Source: Bacillota bacterium (GTDB taxonomy: Bacteria; Bacillota; Clostridia; Oscillospirales; Ruminococcaceae). Taken from it: a DNA stretch of 64,000 bases. Below the pieces are notes generated by a model. The model was not told the origin of the DNA. It did not search any database and saw only the letters and a program-made list of their open reading frames with translations. The translations under genes were made by a program, and so were the position numbers. The first letter of the stretch is position 1; each line of letters starts with the position of its first letter. This document shows positions 8,782 to 16,229 of the stretch, in pieces. The DNA lies in NCBI GenBank assembly GCA_023418925.1, contig JAEZYS010000016.1, forward strand, positions 228,547 through 292,546, written 5' to 3'.

Positions 8782-9936
8782 TTATTGTTCATTCATATCA
8801 AGCTTAGCCTCAATAACGGCAGCTTGTGCATTGTAAAGTCTTGCCCTGGCAAGTTCTACTTCATCCTGTAAATTTATGTTGTCCCACTTGACAGTTACAC
8901 CAGTGCCGCAGCCTGCAAGCCTTAGAAATGTCGTGCAGATCTGTTTGATGACAGGAGTGAGCAGACGGCGGTAAAATTCCAGTTCACTTGTCAGAATATC
9001 AGCCTGCTGTGAAGACATCCTCTCAGTTGAAGACCAATTCAGCCCCAGTAAAAACGGCGGAACAGAAAGTTTTGCAATAATCTGTTCAAGTAGCTGCCGT
9101 ACAGGGATTTCTGTTTCAAGAACCTGATTGTCAGCGCCGATAACCTTTATGCTAACGTCCCCGACCGAAACAAAATCACGTATCTGACCACATCTTGAAG
9201 CATTCATTCCGTCCGACCATTCCTTTGCAATCAATTCCGCACGTTCCTTTGCAAATGCTCTGTCAGAACTGTCCGATGGCTTGTATGTAACAGCATATCG
9301 AACATTTCCGACCCTATCAAAGTTCTGCCCTATGCATTGGTATATCCTCATCAGTACAGAGGAAATGCAGGGAAGCCCTCTTAAAACAGAAATTCCCTTT
9401 GCCGAGCCGGCAGGCGGATTCAAAGCAGTATAGACAATAGTATCAGGTCTGCTTACCCTGATTTTTTCGCCACTGTCTTTGGCGTAAAAGTAAATCCTAC
9501 TACATGGGTTTTGCCCCTCAATTACCTCAAATCTGTTTACATTTCCGTTTAGAACACCGTAAACCTGCATATTCTCATTGTCTGTCAGAATTTCTCCGAC
9601 AGCGTTTCCATAGGTTAAAAGACTATCCAGATAGCCGTCGATAAAGCTATGGAGAGATATGCCCGAAATTCCGCAAGGTACATTTTCAACGAACTCGTCA
9701 AGTTCCTGTTGATAACGTTCATCCTCGCAGATAACGCTGAACCCACCTGTAAGGCGGATTATTTTTAAGATTGCGGCGTCAATAACAGGAACGGAGTAGC
9801 GTAGATTATCGTATAGTGAGTTTTCAGCAGAGGAGTAACCCTCAGCAAAAATGTTCTCACCATTACGTGCAGGCATGATGACGGAAGAACCGTCAAAACT
9901 CTTTTTCTTGTTAAAGAGCCTTAGTCTTTCAAACAT
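8782..9936 (-). CDS. Phage portal protein
   Basis: The 384-aa protein follows a strong AAAGGAGGTG site. Portal-type features include AILKIIRLTGGFSVI (helical clip region), SLLTYGNAVGEIL, VLRGLPCISSVLMRIYQCIGQNF and the C-terminal PPFLLGLNWSSTERMSSQQADILTSELEFYRRLLTPVIKQI. The last is characteristic of phage portals (the 'G...ys...e.....f...ti.P.....e' stretch). The portal forms the dodecameric DNA gate at one capsid vertex and docks the terminase. It ends 9 nt before the next gene's open frame. Confidence 0.85.
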   Translation of the reverse strand: MFERLRLFNKKKSFDGSSVIMPARNGENIFAEGYSSAENSLYDNLRYSVPVIDAAILKIIRLTGGFSVICEDERYQQELDEFVENVPCGISGISLHSFIDGYLDSLLTYGNAVGEILTDNENMQVYGVLNGNVNRFEVIEGQNPCSRIYFYAKDSGEKIRVSRPDTIVYTALNPPAGSAKGISVLRGLPCISSVLMRIYQCIGQNFDRVGNVRYAVTYKPSDSSDRAFAKERAELIAKEWSDGMNASRCGQIRDFVSVGDVSIKVIGADNQVLETEIPVRQLLEQIIAKLSVPPFLLGLNWSSTERMSSQQADILTSELEFYRRLLTPVIKQICTTFLRLAGCGTGVTVKWDNINLQDEVELARARLYNAQAAVIEAKLDMNEQ

Positions 9937-9956
9937 TTTTTCACCTCCTTTAATAA

Positions 9957-10168
9957 ATAAAAGTTCGTCAACCTTTCAAGGTTGTAGGTTTCAAAAGCGC
10001 AAAGCCCTTTGTCGTGCTCCGCAGAGCACGAAACTCCACAAGACAAAAAACGGAGTAAGGGTGAAAAATGCGACAGCATTTTGAGGGAGGCGAACACGAC
10101 CGCCTCCCTTTCTTTCGGTTACAGCAATCTACCCTTTCAAACAGCCCAGTGGACTGTTTGAAACACAA
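9957..10168 (+). repeat. Dispersed hairpin repeat, copy 3 (inside the phage cassette)
   Basis: Same layout as copy 2: AAAAGTTCGTCAACC with TTTCAAGGTTG, a GCGCAAAGCCC stem, the hairpin TCGTGCTC-CGCA-GAGCACGA, AAAACGGAGTAAGGGTG, the pair GGGAGGCG / CGCCTCCC and CAGCCCAGTGGACTG. The middle hairpin differs from copy 2 on both arms. It separates the terminase and portal genes. The remaining 50 nt to the terminase stop are AT-rich with no feature seen. Confidence 0.9.
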
Positions 10169-10217
10169 CAAAACCTACAACAAAACCATAACCAAAAGCA
10201 ATACACAGCAAACTTTC

Positions 10218-11474
10218 TCACCTAGCCATGCTCATTACAAAGAAATCATCGCAAAGGCTTTTCTTCCCGAAAACAGCAGTAACAAAGTACCTCATGTCAT
10301 CCATAGCATGGTCATTCTCCTTGACAGGTACGTCACAACCGCCACGTTCATCCCAGCGGTAAAGTGAGAACTCACGGATAATGTCATAACAGCTTTCGTG
10401 AATCTTAATCTGCCCGTTTTTCAGGCAGTCTGCCGTCCTGCGTATTCCTGCAACAACATCATTTTCAGCAGGAATAACACTGTATCTGCCATGCCGACGT
10501 ATACATTCAATAAATGAGGCAGCTGATGGGTCAACAGTAATAAAGTCAATTTTCCTGTCGCCAATAAGCTCTTCAAGTCCGTTGTAATGCTCTTCATCTG
10601 TCCTTGATTGACCATGCTCACGAGAGGCATAGTAATACTCCGAAAGCCTGTACCATACACCGCCCGAAAGCCCCCATAAACCGAATGACGACGGATTTAC
10701 AGTTCCATAGTCACATGAGACAACATACCGCTCGATGACGGGAATTGACCCCGTAAACACATGCTCTGACACATTGAACATGGGATAAACAGCACCATAC
10801 ACAGCAGTCCATTTTCCGAGAACAAAGCGGTCATAAAATGCCCCCGAGTATAAGCTCTTGTATCTGTCCACAATTTCGGACGAGAGGGAGGGGTTGTCCT
10901 TCATTGTGAAGTGCAGGTACAATGCTTTTTTCTCGTCAGCCTTTAAAATCCACTCGCGGTAAAACCAGTGCTGTGGGTATTCAGGATTGCAGTTGAACCA
11001 CATTTTTGAGCCTGTAACAGAGCATCTTGCCAACGCCTGTTCAACAAAGGATCTCGGCATGAGAGCAACTTCGTCAAACATAATTCCGCAGAGCGTCATG
11101 CCCTGAATAAGCGATGCAGAGCCTTCATCCTTGCCGCCGAACAGGTAAAACCGACAGCAGTTGCCAAGTGCAGAAATGTCAATGTAGTTCTTGCTTGCTT
11201 TTTCCTCGCAGCAGAAACCCATCTGACGCAGAACACTAAGCAAAGGCACAACAACGTTTCTTTTCAGCGAGGTTATAGTCTTTCCGCAAAGAGCAAAACA
11301 GCCGCTGTCAAAGCTGCTGACAGCCCATGCCGCAAAGGAAACAGACATGCAAAGCGTCTTGCCGCTTCTGACTGCCCCATCACAGATTATCGCCTGATGT
11401 TTTGCATATTCAGGTTTTGTCCACCAGGTAAGAACGGCCTTCTGCTTTCCTGAAAATGCTGTAAATCCAGCCAT
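10218..11474 (-). CDS. Phage terminase large subunit
   Basis: The 418-aa protein carries both terminase activities. The ATPase has Walker A CDGAVRSGKT (about residues 31-40) and Walker B GIMFDEVALMP (about 130). The RNase H-like nuclease has acidic residues in SCDYGTVNPSSFG, ITVDPSAASF and HAMDDMRYF. Length and motif spacing fit the Terminase_3/PBSX group. It would cut concatemeric DNA and drive it into the capsid through the portal. All catalytic residues I can identify are present, so the gene does not look decayed. Start follows GGAGG within the end of the small-subunit gene region. Confidence 0.9.
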   Translation of the reverse strand: MAGFTAFSGKQKAVLTWWTKPEYAKHQAIICDGAVRSGKTLCMSVSFAAWAVSSFDSGCFALCGKTITSLKRNVVVPLLSVLRQMGFCCEEKASKNYIDISALGNCCRFYLFGGKDEGSASLIQGMTLCGIMFDEVALMPRSFVEQALARCSVTGSKMWFNCNPEYPQHWFYREWILKADEKKALYLHFTMKDNPSLSSEIVDRYKSLYSGAFYDRFVLGKWTAVYGAVYPMFNVSEHVFTGSIPVIERYVVSCDYGTVNPSSFGLWGLSGGVWYRLSEYYYASREHGQSRTDEEHYNGLEELIGDRKIDFITVDPSAASFIECIRRHGRYSVIPAENDVVAGIRRTADCLKNGQIKIHESCYDIIREFSLYRWDERGGCDVPVKENDHAMDDMRYFVTAVFGKKSLCDDFFVMSMAR

Positions 11475-11480
11475 TCAGTT

Positions 11481-11972
11481 CTATTCCTCCTTTTCTGAAT
11501 TCCCTGCACTTCTGATAGCGTCAAGAAAGCTCTGCGCAGTCTCATTGGTATTGACACTGCTGCTGATCTGATGAAGACTTTCAATAGCTTTCAGCTTGTC
11601 AGTAAACTTGATTTCACATCCGCCGCCTTTGGGATGCTTAATCTCCGAAATGCAGTCAAGGTCAAGCCTTGCAATCTGTTCGGCAGTAAGCGGTTCATCA
11701 GCAAAGGCAAGAGCAACAGCGTCATTTACCCTGCCCGTGACAATCCTGTCAAGCTGTGATCTGACAATGTTTCCGGACATTTCAGTGAGCGTACCGAGAG
11801 TATCGCTGATAAATTCCGCCGCTTTCGGATGACGGAGAATCTGCATACCGTAACGGTAAGCCTTTTCATCAGGGTAGCCTGCCATTACAGCCGCCTGATG
11901 AACATTCCTAAGCTTTATGAAGTGATAGAGGAAGGTTTTCTGTCTTTCAGTAAAGTCCTGTTTCTGTGCCAT
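11481..11972 (-). CDS. Phage terminase small subunit
   Basis: The start at 11972 (MAQKQDFTERQKTFLYHFI) is chosen because GGAGGTGCG lies 5-6 nt upstream; this gives 163 aa. The N-terminal helix-turn-helix pattern RNVHQAAVMAGYPDEKAYRYGMQIL and the following FTDKLKAIESLHQI are typical of Terminase_2/PBSX Xtp-type small subunits, which recognise packaging-site DNA. It is the first gene of the cassette, 6 nt before the large subunit. An intrinsic-terminator-like hairpin lies just upstream in its leader. Confidence 0.82.
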   Translation of the reverse strand: MAQKQDFTERQKTFLYHFIKLRNVHQAAVMAGYPDEKAYRYGMQILRHPKAAEFISDTLGTLTEMSGNIVRSQLDRIVTGRVNDAVALAFADEPLTAEQIARLDLDCISEIKHPKGGGCEIKFTDKLKAIESLHQISSSVNTNETAQSFLDAIRSAGNSEKEE

Positions 11973-11992
11973 ATCGCACCTCCTTTCACATA

Positions 11993-12032
11993 CACATGGG
12001 AAAATAAAAAAGTTGCACATCATTGTGCAACT
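11993..12032 (-). terminator. Terminator-like hairpin in the leader of the phage cassette
   Basis: Read on the minus strand, AGTTGCACA-atga-TGTGCAACT (9-bp stem) is followed by TTTTTTATTTT, a full intrinsic terminator. It ends about 20-30 nt before the terminase small-subunit start. Transcripts starting upstream would have to read through it, so it may silence the cassette or act as an attenuator. Confidence 0.75.
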
Positions 12033-12139
12033 AAGAAAAAAATTATTTATAGCAGGTAAATTTAAGTAAACTGTATAAATATAGTAGTGTTTTTATACAT
12101 ATTAAAGATATATTATAGTTTGTTTGTGTAATATCCCTA

Positions 12140-12168
12140 TTGAAAAAGTGTATTAAATAAAGTATAAT
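12140..12168 (+). promoter_or_regulatory. Sigma-A promoter of glgP
   Basis: TTGAAA at 12140-12145, a 17-nt spacer and TATAAT at 12163-12168. The expected transcription start is near 12175. Confidence 0.8.
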
Positions 12169-12206
12169 TTTTAAAGGTCCTTTTAAAGGTAAAGTGTAAT
12201 TATAAA

Positions 12207-12220
12207 CTTAAACGTTTAAG
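12207..12220. promoter_or_regulatory. Perfect 14-bp palindrome, LacI/CcpA-type operator
   Basis: CTTAAACGTTTAAG is an exact palindrome with the central CG that is typical of LacI/GalR-family operators. It lies about 30-45 nt downstream of the predicted glgP transcription start, a place where binding would block elongation or initiation. The regulator is not in the window. Confidence 0.65.
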
Positions 12221-12245
12221 ATGAATTGGATTGGAGACAAGAAGC

Positions 12246-14645
12246 ATGATTCCAATAATAAACAAAGATGATTTTGAAGAAAAACTTCGTCAGGAATTAC
12301 AGATAGAATTTAATGTCACACCTATTGATGCCTCTGATAATCAGATATATAAGGCGTTATCCACTGTTGTTGTTGACCTTCTAAGAGAAAAAAGAAGAAA
12401 ATTCAGAGCAAAAAATCATTCTATCGGTAATAAAGAAGTATACTACCTTTCAATGGAATTCCTTATGGGACGTTCGTTGAAATTAAGTCTTTATAATCTT
12501 GAAATTAACACAATCGTTGAAGAAATTCTCAATGATTGGGACGTAAATATGGACAGAATTTACGACTATGAACCTGATGCCGGTCTTGGCAACGGTGGTC
12601 TTGGACGTCTTGCAGCGTGTTACCTTGACGCCCTTGCAACAGATGGCTATCCTGCTATGGGTTATTCAATCTGTTATGAGTACGGTATTTTCAGACAGAA
12701 AATTGAAGACGGCTGGCAGACAGAACTTCCTGATAACTGGCTTCCGGGCGGTGAAAACTGGCTCGTCCAGAAAACTGATAAGTCAATAGAAATCCGCTTC
12801 GAGGGTGAACTGGAAGAGCATTGGGACGACGGTTATCACCATGTTGAGCATAAGAACTACAGCGTTGTAAATGCTGTTCCATCAGATATGTATGTTCCCG
12901 GCTATAACAGCGATGGTGTTTCTGTATTAAGACTGTGGACAGCTAAGGCACCGTCATTTGATATGGCTATGTTTAATGAGGGCAACTATGCAAAGGCTCT
13001 CAGCCAGAATACAATTGCACAGGCTATTTCTAAGGTTCTTTATCCTAACGATAACCACCTTGAAGGAAAATCCCTTCGTCTCCGTCAGCAGTACTTCATG
13101 TGTGCCGCTTCAATCGGGGATATTGTAAACAGACATATGGCTGTTTACGGAACTCTTGACAACCTCCATGAAAAGGTTGCTATTCATATCAATGATACTC
13201 ACCCTACACTTGCTATCCCTGAACTTATGAGAATACTTCTCGATGACTGCGGATATTCATGGGCAAAGGCATGGAACATTGTTACCCACACATTTGCATA
13301 CACGAACCATACAGTTATGGCAGAGGCTCTTGAAAAGTGGGATTGCAGCCTTGTTCATCAGATTATTCCTCGTATATTCTCAATCATCATTGAAATAAAT
13401 AACCGTTACTGCAAGGATCTTATGGAAAGAATCGGTGACGAAAACAAAGTTACAAGAATGTCAATCGTCCAGAACAACCAGATTCATATGGCTCTTCTCT
13501 GCGTGTGTGCTTCACACAGCGTAAATGGTGTTTCAAAGCTTCACTCTGAAATTATCAAGAATGATGTATTCAAAAATGAATATACAGATAACCCATATAA
13601 ATTCAAGAATGTTACGAACGGTATTGCTTTTAGAAGATGGCTTCTCCAGTCAAATCCGGGACTTACAAATCTTCTTGATGAAACAATTGGTGACGGATAC
13701 AAGAAGGACGCTTCAAAGCTTACAAAGTTCAGAAACTTTGAAAATGATAGTCAGGTTCTTGCACGTCTAACAGATATCAAGCGTGAAAATAAGGAACGTA
13801 TTGCTAAGTATGTAAAGACCAATTTTGGTACAGAACTTAACATTGACGGTGTTTTTGACGTTCAGGTAAAACGTCTGCATGAATATAAACGTCAGCACCT
13901 TAACGCGCTCAATATCATAGCTGAATATAACAGGCTTCTCGAAAATCCTAATGCTGATTATGTTCCAAAGACGTATATCTTTGCTGCAAAGGCTGCTCCA
14001 GGATATTATCTTGCAAAGCAGATTATCAAGATGATCTGGGCTATCAGTGAAGAAATCAGAAAGAATCATGAAATCAGCAAGAAAATGCAGGTATTCTTCC
14101 TTGAAGATTACAAGGTTACACTTTCAGAGCTTCTCATGCCTGCCGCTGAAGTTTCAGAACAGATTTCACTTGCAGGAACAGAAGCATCAGGAACAGGCAA
14201 CATGAAGCTTATGCTTAACGGTGCGCTTACACTTGGAACACTTGACGGAGCAAACGTTGAAATCAAGGATCAGGTTGGACTTGACAACATATTCCTCTTT
14301 GGTATGAACGCAGAAGAAGTTCTTGCAAAGAAGGCACAGGGTTATCGTCCTGAGGATTATGTTCGCAATAATGATGTTATTGAAAAGGCAATCAACAGAA
14401 TGTATCATGGTATTAACGGATGTGTATTTGACGAGGTTGCAAACTCGCTCAAGTTCAAGGATCCATATATGGTTCTTGCAGATTTTGATGCATATCAGTC
14501 CGCACAGCAGTATGTATCCGAGTGTTATAAGGATGCAGAAAAGTGGAACAGGAAGTCACTTGCAAACATTGCAGGTTCAGGATTCTTCTCCGCAGACCGA
14601 GCAGTTGAGGATTATGCAAGGGATATCTGGAAGCTTAAAAGATAA
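12246..14645 (+). CDS. glgP: Glycogen/maltodextrin phosphorylase
   Basis: The ATG at 12246 is preferred over a TTG 15 nt earlier because it has GGAG at a proper distance; it gives 799 aa. The protein releases glucose-1-phosphate from alpha-1,4-glucan ends using pyridoxal phosphate. Diagnostic stretches are YEPDAGLGNGGLGRLAACYLD, HINDTHPTLAIPELMR, DVQVKRLHEYKRQ, AKAAPGY and the PLP-binding region EASGTGNMKLMLNGALT with its Schiff-base Lys. Length matches the family. It is monocistronic, ending in its own terminator, and has a LacI-type operator upstream. It would mobilise glycogen made by the glgBCDA operon about 30 kb away. Confidence 0.95.
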   Translation: MIPIINKDDFEEKLRQELQIEFNVTPIDASDNQIYKALSTVVVDLLREKRRKFRAKNHSIGNKEVYYLSMEFLMGRSLKLSLYNLEINTIVEEILNDWDVNMDRIYDYEPDAGLGNGGLGRLAACYLDALATDGYPAMGYSICYEYGIFRQKIEDGWQTELPDNWLPGGENWLVQKTDKSIEIRFEGELEEHWDDGYHHVEHKNYSVVNAVPSDMYVPGYNSDGVSVLRLWTAKAPSFDMAMFNEGNYAKALSQNTIAQAISKVLYPNDNHLEGKSLRLRQQYFMCAASIGDIVNRHMAVYGTLDNLHEKVAIHINDTHPTLAIPELMRILLDDCGYSWAKAWNIVTHTFAYTNHTVMAEALEKWDCSLVHQIIPRIFSIIIEINNRYCKDLMERIGDENKVTRMSIVQNNQIHMALLCVCASHSVNGVSKLHSEIIKNDVFKNEYTDNPYKFKNVTNGIAFRRWLLQSNPGLTNLLDETIGDGYKKDASKLTKFRNFENDSQVLARLTDIKRENKERIAKYVKTNFGTELNIDGVFDVQVKRLHEYKRQHLNALNIIAEYNRLLENPNADYVPKTYIFAAKAAPGYYLAKQIIKMIWAISEEIRKNHEISKKMQVFFLEDYKVTLSELLMPAAEVSEQISLAGTEASGTGNMKLMLNGALTLGTLDGANVEIKDQVGLDNIFLFGMNAEEVLAKKAQGYRPEDYVRNNDVIEKAINRMYHGINGCVFDEVANSLKFKDPYMVLADFDAYQSAQQYVSECYKDAEKWNRKSLANIAGSGFFSADRAVEDYARDIWKLKR

Positions 14646-14648
14646 AGA

Positions 14649-14681
14649 AATCGCCGCAGAGTTTTTCTGCGGCGATTGTTT
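14649..14681 (+). terminator. Intrinsic terminator after glgP
   Basis: AATCGCCGCAGA-gtttt-TCTGCGGCGATT, a 12-bp perfect stem, followed by a short T-rich tail. Confidence 0.85.
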
Positions 14682-14687
14682 GTATAA

Positions 14688-14726
14688 AGAAAAAAAGTAA
14701 TAGCCACATTAAAAATGTGGCTATTA
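14688..14726 (-). terminator. Intrinsic terminator for the PemK-like gene
   Basis: A 13-bp perfect stem TAATAGCCACATT with an AAA loop. On the minus strand it is followed by a T-rich run, so it most likely ends the PemK-like transcript. Confidence 0.75.
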
Positions 14727-14829
14727 CAATTAAATATGATAGATACGAAATTTCTTTCGTAAATTTAATATGTATTATCTATTTACATTATATTCTATGT
14801 TATATAAAATGTCAATAGAATTTAAAAAA

Positions 14830-15288
14830 TTATTTCTTAATATACAAAGGATTTAATTGACAAATCTTGCTTAATTGCTCATTTATTTTTGTTCTATCTT
14901 CTTCTGTAATGGTAGCATATTTCTTATTATGATATACATAATCAAATATTCTAACCTTGTCAATAGTACGAATTTGTTCAACTAATGCAGTTCCCTTAGT
15001 ATTTGATAAATCAATATGATACGGTTTATCATCATTTAATCTCTCTAATGTTACTGGAATAACAACACAAACAGGTGATGTATTGTAACAATCGACTATT
15101 AACACTGGTCTGTCTTTAGCTTGTTCACTACCTACCGTATATCCAAGATGCGCATAATATAAATAATTAGGGAAAATATGTTGTAAATTCTCTTTTTTGT
15201 TGTAATTTAATTCAATCAGTTGTTTTTGCCATTCCGTAAACTCTTGTAAATCTTCAAGTACATTTTGATTAAATTGTTTTTCCTTCAT
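14830..15288 (-). CDS. PemK/MazF-like protein with N-terminal extension, no antitoxin seen
   Basis: The 152-aa protein has a MazF-type core from about residue 45: NYLYYAHLGYTVGSEQAKDRPVLIV, then SPVCVVIPVT and GTALVEQIRTIDKVRIFD. These match the PemK/MazF endoribonuclease fold, in which the first strand normally reads 'G.i..v.lg...G.EQ...RPvlVi'. About 45 helical residues precede the core, unlike classical MazF of about 110 aa. No small antitoxin gene is next to it on either side. It may be a toxin with a built-in or distant partner, or a host-type RNase homologue. AT-rich sequence suggests acquisition by transfer. Confidence 0.7.
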   Translation of the reverse strand: MKEKQFNQNVLEDLQEFTEWQKQLIELNYNKKENLQHIFPNYLYYAHLGYTVGSEQAKDRPVLIVDCYNTSPVCVVIPVTLERLNDDKPYHIDLSNTKGTALVEQIRTIDKVRIFDYVYHNKKYATITEEDRTKINEQLSKICQLNPLYIKK

Positions 15289-15408
15289 AATAGTCCTCCA
15301 AAAATAGTATTATATTAAATTGTACTACTATTTTTTACAAAATACAACATAAATATAAATAATTACCGTATATTTTTAAGGGACTAATTCAATATATTTC
15401 GCCCGTTA

Positions 15409-16143
15409 TTAATCTTTCTCACTGCCATATGTTGAAACTGTTATATCCTTTATCAGAATTTCTTCTGTCGGAACGCCACTTTCTTCATCATACTGTGCGT
15501 CGGTAATTGCATCAAGCACATCAAGTCCGTCGTATATCTGTGCGATAACTGTGTATTGCTGTGAGAAATTCGGTACGCCGCCATGTTCAAGGAAAGCATC
15601 TCCAACAGCCTGGAGGTTTGCAGAATCCTCGAAGGTTGCTTTCATTTCGTCTGTAAACTCAATTGTGTCGAGGAAAACAAGGCTCTCGCTTGAATATCCG
15701 TCCTGACTTGAAACAGTGCAGATTGCACCCCTGAAAGGCCATAGATCCTTGTGATATTCATTCACAATAGTTGTGCCTTCCTTATTTCTGGAATTGCATA
15801 TAAAAAGTATGTCCTTTTCAACCTGTGAAACAGGGAGGTTCTTGTATGCCCCGTCAGCGACAGCCTGCTTTATAAGAGCAGCAGTGTTAGGACATTGTTC
15901 GGAATAAAGAACAGCTTTCATTGTTCCTGCGGTTGTTTCTATAATAAGTATGTCCTGTCCTTCAGCAGGTTTTTCAAACTGGATTATCTGAATGTCCTCA
16001 AGGACAGCTTTCTTAGGCTGTTCAGGTGAAAGGGCATCTAACCCAAATGATATTATAGCTATTATAAGAACACCAAACACTAAAAACACAGCTATTTTCG
16101 GTATCCTGATAGTTTTTGTTGGGACTTTCAACTTATTAATCAT
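15409..16143 (-). CDS. Membrane-anchored cyclophilin-type peptidyl-prolyl isomerase
   Basis: The 244-aa protein starts with a basic segment and one transmembrane helix (about residues 17-36, IAVFLVFGVLIIAIISFGLD). The outer domain is cyclophilin-like: ILIIETTAGTMKAVLYSEQCPNTAALIKQAVADGAYKNLPVSQV replaces the usual 'G.i...L....aP.tv.nF...a..G.Ydg..fhrv'. The catalytic Arg and the F...N hydrophobic pocket are not well kept, so activity is doubtful. It probably helps fold exported proteins. Confidence 0.7.
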   Translation of the reverse strand: MINKLKVPTKTIRIPKIAVFLVFGVLIIAIISFGLDALSPEQPKKAVLEDIQIIQFEKPAEGQDILIIETTAGTMKAVLYSEQCPNTAALIKQAVADGAYKNLPVSQVEKDILFICNSRNKEGTTIVNEYHKDLWPFRGAICTVSSQDGYSSESLVFLDTIEFTDEMKATFEDSANLQAVGDAFLEHGGVPNFSQQYTVIAQIYDGLDVLDAITDAQYDEESGVPTEEILIKDITVSTYGSEKD

Positions 16144-16186
16144 TCCTTTCAGCTTTTACGTCTTGTCCGTCAAATATGTAAACAAC

Positions 16187-16220
16187 AGCCGCAAAATCAA
16201 AGTATAAAGGTTTTGCGGCT
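16187..16220 (-). terminator. Stem-loop after cysS
   Basis: AGCCGCAAAA / TTTTGCGGCT forms a 10-bp perfect stem in the 86-nt gap between the cysS stop and the cyclophilin gene start. No strong T run follows, so it may be a terminator or an mRNA-stabilising end. Confidence 0.5.
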
Positions 16221-16229
16221 GATTTATAA

